Below are positions 1-9,338 of a DNA stretch of 64,000 nt, one piece after another. Every line of letters starts with the position of its first letter. Position 1 is the stretch's first letter. Below the pieces are notes generated by a model. It ran no database searches and was not told where the DNA came from. It worked only from the letters and a program-made list of their open reading frames with translations. The translations under genes were made by a program, and so were the position numbers. Source of the DNA: Argyresthia goedartella (Eukaryota > Arthropoda > Insecta > Lepidoptera > Argyresthiidae); the NCBI GenBank assembly GCA_949825045.1, contig OX463824.1, positions 27,436,001 to 27,500,000 of the forward strand, in the 5' to 3' direction.

Positions 1-490
1 CTCCTGTCTAGCCTAGTCTAAAATCCTAGTGTTATACCACGTCCATCATCGACACCACTCAAAGATGGCTGTGTGTGAATTGAATGTGTTTGTATGTTTA
101 ACGACTTGTGTGTGTGAGAATTTCAAAACTCGCTACACGAAGTGAATGAGGAAAGGGTTGACTCGCGAATATCCTAAGAGCTAAACCAGGAACCCTATGG
201 CGAAAGAAAAGGAAATTAGGGTCGCTCCAAGCCCAGACTCAGACACAGATCAAATTACCTACAAGTTCTTATCTAACGACCCAAGGATAGTTTTGGAATT
301 TGGGATAGGTTGATTTAAAGGATATGAACCGAGGTATATCTCGGCGTTTCAGGCACACACGAAAATCCACTGTAGCACGCAATCACAAATCTTCCAGTTC
401 CAGACGCGTAAAACAGCAGACCGAACTGTACAGATTACCGAAAGACACGTGTACCACAGTGGTTTGACGTAAGGACTGAATGACTTCCTT
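1..490. other. No gene seen
   Basis: No convincing reading frame, RNA gene or repeat was recognised. The right part may include the 3' untranslated end of the minus-strand LINE that follows, but no poly(A)-like tail or target duplication could be placed. Confidence 0.5.
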
Positions 491-494
491 CTTC

Positions 495-2440
495 ATAGTC
501 ATCTCACGCACCTCTTCTGGGGCGTGGGGAGTCAGGGTCAGGTCGACGGACCTCTTCTCGAAGAATCGCCTCTGTCCACTCCTGTGGACAGGTCATCGGA
601 TGGCCCCTGCGGGCGGTGGTCTTCTTGTGGCGCTGGTATGCAGTGGGTGATCGCCGGCTAGGCAACCAGGTCGCGTGGCAGGCGGCGGCGGTCGGGCGGG
701 CTCGCGTGGTGCGGCGCCAGTTCGGCGATGTGCGGAAGGTGTGATGCATCCGCACGCGCGAACATGCCCTTCGCTAGCCTCTGGACAAACTGGTCCACGG
801 TTTCCCATCTTAGGTCCCTCTGGGTTGTCGCGTTACTTACGTAGCGGGGGGCGCCGACGATGGTACGCAGAGAGAGGTTCTCTTGGGCTCGGAGTCTCCG
901 TTTGTTCATCTCCGAGCACAGGGCGTACCATGCCGGAGCCGCGTAGGTGAGGCGGGATCTCACATAGGTCTTGTAGATCCCGAGCTTCGCCCTCAGAGGG
1001 AGGCTGGAGTCGAAAAGTGGACGCAGCTTGGCGCGTGCCACCTTGACCTGGCTGACGACGTTGTCGACGTGTTGCTTCATGGTGAGCCGGCGATCAATGG
1101 TCACTCCCAGGTTCACCTGCGAAGACCACTCGATGTGCTGTCCCTGGAGCTGGAGCGATGGTGGAAGGAGATTCTGGCCTGTGATGAGCGCCTGCGTTTT
1201 CCCAACATTGACGGACAGTCGCCACTTGGCGAGCCAGTCGGGCAAGATATCCAGGGTGCGCTGCAGTTTGATGGCAGCGTGCGGAGCCTGGAATGACGAC
1301 GCAAAGTAGGCTGCGTCATCTGCAAAGAGTGCCAGCTGGGCACCCGGCCCGACGGGGATGTCGTCCGTGTATCGGGCGTAGCAGGCGGGAGACAGGCAAG
1401 AGCGACGGGATGTTCCTCGGAGACGGCGTCTTCCACCATCACTCGGAAGCGGCGATTCTTCAGGAAAGAGGCGATTGTCTTGACCGTTCTTCTTGGGGCA
1501 GGGGACGTCGACAGCTTGTACAGCAACTCCTCGTGCCATACGCTGTCGAACACCTTCTCCATATCCAGAAGTACTGCGGCAGTGTATTCTTTTTTGTTCA
1601 AACAGACATTCAGTACTCTGGTGAGCTGAAGCGTCGTAGAATGCTCGGGCCTGAAGCCGAACTGCTCCGGGCGCGGCTGGATGTGGGGCAGTAACTTCGC
1701 TAACAGGAGCTTCTCAAACACCTTTGAGATGGTGCTCAGTAGGGTGATCGGCCGATAGCTCTCAGGCAGCTTGGTGTCCTTGCCCGGCTTGGGCAACATG
1801 ATAACCAAGCCCTCCTTCCATTGGGTTGGAAAGTGACCCGTGTGCAAGATACCGTTAAACAGGCGCGTAACGGCCGCCACAGTGCGTGGCGGCAAATGTA
1901 ACAGCGCCGTGTTGGGTATTCGGTCTGCGCCCGGGGCTTTCCTGGGCTTGGTACGTCGGAATGCACGCACAATCTGACCGGGCGTGACGACGATGGGGTC
2001 CTCTTCGGGAGCTATCGGCGTGGCGAAGTACTCTCGCAGGTGTCTCTCGACTGTTGCGACGTGCTCCACATCATCCGTTGGGTTCGGCTTGAATTGCTTC
2101 TCGAGGCATTCGGCGAAGATCTCCGCACGGTCTTGGGCTCGGAATCTTGGTAGGCCGTCGCTGCCCAGGATTGGTCGAACAGGAGCAGGAGTGATCGACA
2201 AAGCCCGGCACAGGCGATGCACGGAGGGGACGTGGTCGCCTATGGACTCGACGTGGCGTTCCCAAGATTCTTCAGCGTGGAGATCAAGTTGGCGCTTCAG
2301 CTCTGCCGTCATGGTGTTGAGCCTGGTCTTTATCGTGGGGCAGCGGGTTTGCTGCCACTGCTTCCGGAGAGCGCGCTTATCGCAGATGAATGACTTCCCC
2401 ACCCACGCGCTCGTATTTATAGGGCGCCCCACATGGTTGA
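495..2440 (-). pseudogene. Jockey-like LINE, 5'-truncated, frameshifted ORF2
   Basis: Remnant of the reverse transcriptase of a non-LTR retrotransposon, read leftwards. From about 2430 to 1430 the frame shows RT landmarks in order: KAPGADRIP, the PKPGKD/YRPITLL block, FGFRPEHSTTLQL and motif A as LLDMEKVFDSVW. The rest (about 1425 to the stop at 658) lies in another frame, starting near CLSPACYARYTDDIP, with motif C as LFADDAAYF and a thumb with YAAPAWYAL. The GVPQG motif B expected between them is missing, so a deletion of roughly 20 nt near 1410-1425 explains the frame change. The endonuclease domain is absent, as in 5'-truncated copies. The protein stretch upstream of about 2430 looks like flanking DNA. 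FADD and overall resemblance suggest the Jockey clade; the assignment is by memory of the family, not by search. Confidence 0.85.
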
Positions 2441-2984
2441 AAATGGCGTCCCTACCCCGCAAATACTGCCCCAGCGCAAGTTTCTTATCACTAACTACAC
2501 AGGGTCTAATTTCAATCAAACATGCCATGCACGCCCGCTGTTCTACAATTTTGTGTACGCATAGTTTCTAATCAACCATCGGTTATCACTCAAGTCATTT
2601 GGTATTGCCGATACACAAAATTTGTCGATCGCTGGCTATAAAGCGGTTGCGATTAATTAAGCCTGCCCGACCGCTAGCGTCTAAGACAAAGATCACTAGA
2701 ATGATACGCAAACCCGTGATGTCAGACTCACCACAACGTAATAATCAATCGCAATTGTATATTTGCAGTCAACACATTAGCTTTCTCCGTATAGTTCCAT
2801 AAGAACCTTCCTTTATTTAGTTATTCATAATTTATTCAGCACGCAGCCAAATCGGCTCTGATCCCTACACATTTCGCAGGAATGCGACAAAAAAAAACCT
2901 GACCCGACCTCTCTTCTCCGATCCAACCACGTTCTCAGGCCCCTTTCTAGCCAACTTACTTCGAATCACTTAATAACCCAAGCG
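2441..2984. other. No gene seen
   Basis: A TATTTAT element at 2414-2420 (TATA-like on the minus strand) lies just left of this stretch. No reading frame or repeat was recognised. Confidence 0.5.
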
Positions 2985-3115
2985 TTAAAGGAACTGACTC
3001 TTGTATTCAATGTGTGTACCAGTACAGTGCGGCGATGGGCTAGCCCTCTGTCACGCAAAATGAAGTATTAAATGAACTGACTCTTGTACTCAATGTGTAT
3101 ACCATTACAGCGACG
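2985..3115 (+). repeat. Pair of imperfect ~45-bp direct repeats
   Basis: Two copies of a segment beginning GAACTGACTCTTGTA and running through CAATGTGTRTACCA, starting at 2991 and 3074 (offset 83 bp). They sit immediately upstream of the LINE 3' fragment. Origin unknown; they may be remains of a short tandem duplication. Confidence 0.7.
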
Positions 3116-3116
3116 A

Positions 3117-3440
3117 GGATAGAGAAAGGCCAGCTTAGATGGTTTAGCTTAACGGATGAATGAAGGATTAGTGAGCAGATTGACGAAATAGATTTATACA
3201 GCTGGTGTGAAAGGAGCCGTCGGACGGGGACGCCTAAAAAGGTCCTAAAAAGACCAAATCGGCGATTTATCAGTGAAGGGACAGATAAGAAGTACCCGTA
3301 GCCGGCGAGCTTGCATGAAGGGACTTATAGATGTTGAGGAAGCGAGAGATGTATACCAGGATCGTAGCAGATGGTGGTCTTTAGTCTCTGCCTACCCCTC
3401 TTCCGGGAAACAGGCGTGAGAGTATGAAAGTATGTATCTA
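3117..3440 (+). pseudogene. LINE ORF2 3'-end fragment
   Basis: Conceptual translation gives LRWFSLTDE, then RRTGTPKKVLKRPNRRF, then a LHEGTYRC-like block, and ends near a Tyr-Pro-Ser-Ser-Gly-Lys-Gln-Ala stop at about 3410. This matches the C-terminal tail of a very common insect LINE protein (LRWFGHVMRMDE, GRPKK, SARNRRACMKGLMD, YPSGKRA), recalled from family knowledge. Several stops and frame changes interrupt it. Only the extreme 3' end is present, as expected for a heavily 5'-truncated copy. Confidence 0.65.
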
Positions 3441-4235
3441 TGAAAATCTACTCAGGAGCATCTCATAAAGGGTATGATTTATTTCATTTGCCCAACTTGC
3501 GTACACTAAACAAACATAACGCACACTCCTACACTTTATCACACATTCATTTAACTCACAGACACATTGATACACATACACAAATACCTAACATCTAACA
3601 TTATCTTAAACAAATTTCAATTATTATTATTCTTTATAATTATTAGTTTTGTTAATAAAACATATATAAACAAAATGTATGAAATTTCTTACGATTGAGA
3701 TAAAAAACCATTGCATCTCAAACAGTAACTATGAAAGCATCCAACGTAATAATTTGTATGTGACTAATTGCTTTTGTGTCAAATAAATATATTATTACTA
3801 TTATTTTATACTTAATTCATAAAATGCCTGCTAACCGAACTATTTTAGATTATTGTATATATTAGATTATTAACTAATGGATCTGTGAGTTTTAGGCCTC
3901 GCGAGTATGTTGGTGAAAAGCTGAACTAAAAGCATACTAACACTTGTTTGTGTGCTCGCATGTGGCTTTTAGCCAATCTTCCTTGAGAAGATCCTCGCGC
4001 ATTGCGGGCATCTGAGCACAGGATTGTGAAAGTAGCCGTACCAATTACTTTGTATTTGATTCCAACCTTCAACCGAAACTATATGGCCTATATCACTCTT
4101 TCAGTCTCCACAAATCCAATGACACCTCATTTGACTAAATCCGTTAACGTCGGGTATATTTAGGTAAATATTTATATTTTCAACCCCTTATCTCCGCCAT
4201 TTTGAAAAAAATCCAAATATTTAATCGACAAAAGA
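3441..4235. other. AT-rich, no gene seen
   Basis: AT-rich sequence with short A/T runs. No reading frame, tRNA or known repeat was recognised. Confidence 0.5.
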
Positions 4236-4239
4236 TACA

Positions 4240-4390
4240 ATATTATCAAACTTGCTCACAAATTTTCACGAGAATCGGTTAAATGGGGACCTGCAGAGGA
4301 GAACAGCCGGAAATTCGGACAGACGGACATACGAAAGCATTCTGTCCCAAGCTGTATCGGAGACGCATCGCTCGGTTAATTATTTAAATA
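4240..4390 (+). repeat. Dispersed insect repeat fragment
   Basis: Contains the phrase TTTTCACGAGAATCGGTTAA, then CAGACGGACATACG, TTCTGTCCCAAGCTG and CGCTCGGTTAATTATTT. From memory this combination is a common insect dispersed repeat of unknown class. Single copy in this window. Confidence 0.4.
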
Positions 4391-5099
4391 TTTTTCTTAA
4401 CTTCACTCATAAACTTTCGTTCAATTCAAAGTTAGAGTCTTATTCACTGTCAGACCCGGTATTCATGATAAACACGTCATCAATTAGACTCTACCTGTGC
4501 CAGTAATTTTCTTCAAGGCGCTTAACATAATACACATCTTTTTTTTGGACTGTAAATCATTAATAGTCAAATACTTCAATAACACTAAATGCAAACCATA
4601 TACGTAAATAAAGATTCTTATTTCTTATTTTTTTTTATAAAATCAACGTCATTCGTAACATATATCAACCAACGTTGAGATGTCAACACTATCATGAAAT
4701 TATTTGTCTCTTTCTCGCGATCAGACTCGCTCGACCAACATCGTTGCTAACCGTATTAACTTTTCGTCGCACGTTCTTCCGCCGATGACGTATAATAACA
4801 AAAATGGCGGGAGCTGTCACGCTTATTCGCATTTTGCGGGGCTCCTAATCCTAATTACGTATCAAACGTGACTTTTTTGCCAAAGATACGCCGCTGAATA
4901 GCATGAGTCGCGCTTATTCCCATACGAGGTGGCAACGGAACAGTTGCGTATTTACATTTGAGCGTTAAAGAATCAAAGTAGCGTGAAGTGCGTGTCTGTA
5001 TTTTAAACCTTTTAGCTTGGCGATAAAGTCCAAAACCAATTGACATTTTATGGGAATTTTAGCTGCCTTTGATTCTATGGTACTTATATGTTGTAATAC
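4391..5099. other. No gene seen
   Basis: Short open frames only, none resembling a known protein. No internal repeat noticed. Confidence 0.5.
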
Positions 5100-5245
5100 T
5101 GGGTAAATTATTTGGTGTGTCTGACCTAGGAAGAGGTGGCGTGATGAGTATTGTCTATGGTACAAGGACAGGAGGAAGACCGCTCAGGGTCAGATAGAGT
5201 GGAAGTGGGGAGAGAGGGCTTTGACCAGCAGTGGGACATAATGGG
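5100..5245 (+). pseudogene. Possible RTE-like LINE 3' tail
   Basis: Fragments RTGGRPLR and GFDQQWDIMG resemble the end of RTE-type LINE proteins (GRP...W...QQW...G). The reading is broken by stops and frame changes, and the match is short, so this is tentative. Confidence 0.35.
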
Positions 5246-5273
5246 ATCGTAATAAATAATAGGCAACAAATAT

Positions 5274-5545
5274 AATGACCACCAAAATATTTTTTTCCTA
5301 CCCAAAATGGCTAAATGTTGTAGAAAGTATCAGGGCAAAATACTGCGGTAGCTTAGGTGAAGGGTAAAGGTGGTGAGCGAAGCGAAGCCCCCTTTATCCT
5401 TCGTGTTTGGTTGAACATGTAAGAACAACAAAAAATACTTAAAACATAAACTTAAGTATACAAAAGATAAAACGAAATTTGGTGATCATTTATCCAAACA
5501 CAATTTGGTGGACATCCATCCATTTTGGCAGTCATTTCGGTAGTA
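5274..5545 (+). repeat. Dispersed repeat R3, copy 1
   Basis: Starts AATGACCACCAAAATATTTT, includes TCAGGGCAAAATACTGCGGT, GTGAGCGAAGCGAAGCC and GGTTGAACATGTAAGAACAA, and ends in degenerate TTTGGTG-type units. The same ordered blocks recur at 62678-62930 and, lacking the left part, at 6440-6612. No terminal inverted repeat or coding capacity was seen. Class unknown. Confidence 0.85.
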
Positions 5546-5644
5546 AATTTTCGAATTTTTTGTTAATCGTTTAAACACAAGGCTAAATAATAGTAGATTA
5601 TACACCGAGGGGATAAGGCGCTGGGTTATGTCTATATATTGATA

Positions 5645-5880
5645 TTGGCGACCTCTGTGGCGCAGCGGTTGTGGCGCTGTCTACCATGCGAGAGGTCCCG
5701 GGTTAGACCCCCGGCTGGGGGTAAAAAATAAAACCCCGGGTCTTGGATATTTATATATGTGTGACGTCGCTGTTTCTGGTACCCACGACATAGGCTATCC
5801 TAAGTGTGCGACCAGAAGCAATGTGTGTGCCTGTATGTAAATGTTTAAATGTTTAAAAAATGTTTATGTTTATGTTTATT
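5645..5880 (+). mobile_element. tRNA-derived SINE (family 1), copy 1
   Basis: Starts near the left end with CTCTGTGGCGCAGCGG, which fits a polymerase III A box (TGGCGCAGCGG). About 35 bp later comes a degenerate B box region (GGTCCCGGGTTAGACCCC). The body carries GTGTGACGTCGCTGTTTCTG and AGAAGCAATGTGTGTGCC, and ends in TTTATG units (about 5862-5880). The same unit lies reversed at 9056-9291 with a better B box. It is a retroposed SINE rather than a functional tRNA gene: no acceptor stem closes and the B box is mutated. Confidence 0.85.
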
Positions 5881-6439
5881 GAACCCTGAACGTAACAAAG
5901 GACTCCAGATTTCACTCCCGAGCGCAGAGAGGGTTTTGAGACTGAGTCCTGAGTGTAGTGAGGTGGTGCAGTCAAGCTCGTCCAAGACAATAACTTCATT
6001 ATCCCCTAGAAATGAACTTAATTTTTATTAGCTTTTGAAAGATAACAAAAAGCATGGCTACTACATTGCAGGGTTTTACAACACTCGCGGCGTTTGTATT
6101 AAAATGTGTTCCATTCAACTTGCCGAAGCCAGCTCGATTTTCGTATAAGTTCGACTTTCGAATAAGTTCGGCGCGGCGCCGACCCCGCCCCCAGGGGGCT
6201 GGGCTGTGCACCGAGTACAGTTGTACTATTTCACGAAATTAGCCTTTAGAACATCACAATAAGAACTATGAGGGAACATCGAATTAATAACCAGCCGGTT
6301 ACAATTAAAATAAGTTTTACATTACGACCCGGCTAAAGCCATTACTTGCTTACGTAAGGTTTGCATGATATATAATTATTAAAGTCGAGCAGGTGGTGTG
6401 AAAATATTATAATCTTAAGTGAAATATTAAAATGCACAT
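5881..6439. other. No gene seen
   Basis: Contains a GC-rich stretch around 6165-6205 but no convincing coding frame or known repeat. Confidence 0.5.
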
Positions 6440-6612
6440 CAAAAATACAGATTTGCACAGCAAATATCAGGGCAAAATGCTGCGGTAGCTTAGGTGAAGG
6501 CTAAAAGGGTGAGCGAAGCGAAGCCCCATTTATTATTTGTGTTAGGTTGAACATGCAAGAACAACAAAAAATACTTAAAACATAAACTTGAGTACACATA
6601 GAATATTTAAAA
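6440..6612 (+). repeat. Dispersed repeat R3, copy 2 (partial)
   Basis: Shares AATATCAGGGCAAAATGCTG, GTGAGCGAAGCGAAGCCCC and AGAACAACAAAAAATACTTA with the copies at 5274 and 62678. The left block (AATGACCACC...) is missing. Confidence 0.8.
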
Positions 6613-6989
6613 CATAAAAAGTGTTTTTGTTGATCCTTTTTTGCTGTGAAAATCAGTTTTTTGATGTGCGATTAAATACTAGCCTTTTTTTAACATTATA
6701 CGTAATAATACTATAGTCTTGGTGAGTGAATTCCCTGCTCGTCATAAAAAGATTGAGTAATAGGAGCGCAGCAGTCAGAAGTATGTACAAGACGCATATG
6801 TTATGGCTATACATTCCAAGTTACTTCCATTTTATTGGGCAGCCGGGGAATTATGCACGGTCAACTGGGCCCAAGGGTCGCAGAGATATAAATAGGACCA
6901 TTGTTCCTCCTCTATCCCTTTGCTTCTACTTCAATAAATTTAGGGATCTTGAGATGGTGATATAGAGGCTGTACTAATACGGTGCCATT

Positions 6990-7125
6990 TGATAAATTAG
7001 GAGATGATGGCCCGCCCTGACCTTCTTAGATTGTTCGATATAGGGAACGATCGGCCATTTGTTACTGCCACGCGGATTGAACTTCTGCGTGGAAATGAAT
7101 AACAATAACAATAATAAAATTAATT
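6990..7125 (+). pseudogene. Possible LINE 3' end with simple tail
   Basis: A short frame reads ARPDLLRLFDIGNDRPF then TATRIELLRGNE and a stop, followed directly by AATAACAATAACAATAATAA. A C-terminal protein fragment followed by an A-rich simple repeat is the usual look of a truncated LINE 3' end. The family is not recognised. Confidence 0.35.
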
Positions 7126-7994
7126 CTTACTGGTCGCTTACTTACTACGTTATATATTCAAAGGTATTAAGTAATCTAGTTTACGTTAGGTTACAACCGT
7201 CGGAGTTTCTAGTGTTATGCTAAATCTATGGTAACACAGCTAATGTACTACCTCAGCTTCAACTTCAAATTGTGTTCTTGTCAATTTGTCTTAGATAATG
7301 TTGCCAGAATTGCACCTTATCTCAAAAACTCATTGCAGATGGCTCTGGTGTAGTTGAAGGCTGTCAAATTATATTTACTTCTTATAATCAGATGTCGGAA
7401 TTAATAAGAGTTATTCATGTACTTGAATCGAAATGATGATATAAATATGGATACTTCCGGGATTTCTAATGGACCGTCCCGAGTGGCCAATAAATAAAAA
7501 CCTCAGAGATAGATAGACAAATAAAACAAAGATAATTAACATAATAATTTTACTCATTAAATGTTAATCCCGGGATTTAAGGCATATCCACTTTATTCTT
7601 TCGCTGTATAAAATCAGTATAAGTTCATTAATAACTCTACCTAATTCCGAACTCTGCTTATAATATATGGCAAGCTAACCTCGTTTGAGGTTAATTGTAC
7701 CAGTGTCAAACATGTGTTTTAATGAGCATACATGTGAGCAAATCATATCACTCAATAAATTAAAATCACTCATTCAAATTACTCAATAAATTGTTAAACT
7801 GTGAATGGATGGGAACCAACCTGTATGCTGCCAAAAGAGTATATAGAACCACTTTGCTATTTTGATACCATGATACAGGTTTGACCTATCCTGGACCTAT
7901 ATGGACCTAAAACAATAGATCCTATGGTTTTGACTCCATAGATAAATTGGACTTTGTGTGTAATTAATAGAAACGTTAGGTAATTAAGTATATA
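7126..7994. other. AT-rich, no gene seen
   Basis: No coding frame, RNA gene or repeat recognised. The preceding gap 6613-6989 is likewise featureless. Confidence 0.5.
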
Positions 7995-8317
7995 TTTAGG
8001 CGTCCGAGGCGTGCATGGCCCAGCGGTATTCGCACATCGGAAACGATCGAAAATCTGGCCGAGACGGTCACTGGATGGGTGTCCGTCCTATGTGGCATTT
8101 TTTTCGGACGCTTCCGTATTTCGGATGACACGTTAGGCTGTAGGTCCCGGCCACTATTGCTACACGGTGGTACTAGTCGTGAACCTGTGTCAGAGGTTCT
8201 AATAGGGCAACTTGATAACTTCTGAGGGTAGGGTAGGCCACAAGCCCGACACCCCTCCATCAACCTACACTGAGTCAGCGCGATGGAGTATGGCTCAATG
8301 TTACTCGTATCCGGGTA
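7995..8317 (+). mobile_element. SINE-like retroposon
   Basis: Begins CGTGCATGGCCCAGCGGTA, an A-box-like tRNA head. It continues with GGCTGTAGGTCCCGGCCACT and CAGAGGTTCTAATAGGGCAA, then TGAGTCAGCGCGATGGAG and TATGGCTCAATG. This ordered set resembles widespread lepidopteran SINE-like repeats. No clean B box or target duplication was placed, so the class is provisional. Confidence 0.5.
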
Positions 8318-8565
8318 CAGATGTAGTGAATAATCCTTTCCTATCGGCAAAACTCGGAACAACGAAACACCCGAATGGTGCCGATGTGTCTATGAATTAC
8401 TCTATTATTAAATTACGTGTAGGTATCAAATAAATCGCATACTTTATTTATCAATGTCAAATGTCAAATTGCCCGTTTGACGGGTACTGAGTGGGAGTGA
8501 AGTAGTAAGACAAAAACGAACATTTCCGACAAAATACGAAAGGAAAGGATTATTCACTACATCTG
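8318..8565. repeat. 248-bp segment bounded by 25-bp perfect inverted repeats
   Basis: The segment 8318-8342 (starting CAGATGTAGTGAATAATCC) is the exact reverse complement of 8541-8565. Similarity extends inward imperfectly for another ~20 bp (TCGG blocks). It abuts the SINE-like repeat. A short non-autonomous DNA element or an inverted duplication would both fit. Confidence 0.7.
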
Positions 8566-8642
8566 TAATGGCCCGTGCTAATCAGTGGGCACAAAAATGG
8601 GCTACATTCATTTTATTAATTATATTTAGCAATATTGAAGGA

Positions 8643-8684
8643 GGCTTTTACCCAAAAATGGTCATCCATTTCTGGGTAAAAGCC
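8643..8684. repeat. Near-perfect hairpin, 19-bp arms, 4-nt loop
   Basis: Arm GGCTTTTACCCAAAAATGG (8643-8661), loop TCAT, and arm 8666-8684 complementary at 18 of 19 positions. A weaker complementarity (AATTATATT/AATATAATT) flanks it. No coding context. Confidence 0.85.
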
Positions 8685-8830
8685 CAAATAATATAATTTG
8701 AATAGAAAGGATGCATGCTGATACCTTATAATTATTATTGATCTAAATTTTATTATTAATTGTAATATAATAATATTTGGAACAAAGTCTATCTTTATAT
8801 TTATATTTTTATCTATTTATTTAATCGTAT

Positions 8831-8922
8831 GGCACCTATGCTCTTAAGATCTTTCAGATAGTTGACTACGACAGGGGTAAGGTTGTGGAACAGGTCTTCG
8901 GGTGGACCGGGGTAACGATGAA
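8831..8922 (-). pseudogene. Unidentified coding remnant, C-terminal end
   Basis: Read leftwards from about 8922 the frame gives YPGPPEDLFHNLTPVVV then NYLKDLKSIGAIRLNK and a stop. The residue composition looks like real protein rather than chance translation. It abuts the truncated 5' end of the family-A LINE at about 8920, which may have split it. I do not recognise the family. Confidence 0.35.
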
Positions 8923-9055
8923 ATCGACTACTTCGACACATTAGAATCCCTCCTTAATGAACTCTCACCTCTGTATAACGATACCCTCATTCTAGGTGAT
9001 TTCAACACCTGTCTCCTCAAAAACGACTCCCGTTCTACCAAACTCAAGTTTATAG

Positions 9056-9291
9056 TCAACTCTTTCATAAACATAAACATAAACATTTATATACAGGCAC
9101 ATACATTGCTTCTGGCCCCACACTAGGATACCCTGTGTCGTGGTAACCAGAAACAGCGACGTCACACACATATAAACATCCAAGACCTGGGGATTGTTTT
9201 TTTTTTTTTTTTTTCATTACCCCCAGCCGGGGATCGAACCCGGGACCTCTCGCATGGTAGGCAGAGCCACAACCGCTGCGCCACAGAGGCC
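9056..9291 (-). mobile_element. tRNA-derived SINE (family 1), copy 2, inserted in LINE
   Basis: Reverse-orientation copy of the SINE at 5645. On the minus strand the head is GGCCTCTGTGGCGCAGCGG (A box at 9273-9283) and the B box GGTTCGATCC lies at 9231-9240. A 16-18 nt T run (A-rich on the SINE strand), the GTGTGACGTCGCTGTTTCTG body, and a TTTATG-repeat tail at about 9066-9090 follow. It interrupts the family-A LINE between codons matching ...SF and NLHILPL... of the uninterrupted copy. The 5' junction is rearranged by two short inverted duplications (see findings). Confidence 0.92.
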
Positions 9292-9338
9292 GTGCATCTG
9301 TGGCGCAGCGGCAGAATATGCAATCTGCATATTCTGCC
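9273..9338. repeat. Two consecutive perfect inverted repeats at SINE 5' junction
   Basis: First pair: 9273-9286 and 9298-9311 (14 bp, CTGTGGCGCAGCGG and complement, 11-nt spacer). Second pair: 9310-9321 (GGCAGAATATGC) and 9327-9338 (GCATATTCTGCC), 5-nt spacer. The first arm of the first pair is the SINE 5' end, and the last arm of the second pair is LINE target sequence. Confidence 0.95.

Noticed and set aside
883..1296. Plus-strand proteins opposite the first LINE
   Set aside because: Antisense shadows of the GC-rich minus-strand RT frame.
5648..5720. tRNA gene from A-box and B-box-like motifs
   Set aside because: The same unit recurs at 9056-9291 with a shared non-tRNA body and TTTATG tail, and no complete cloverleaf closes. 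It is a SINE head.
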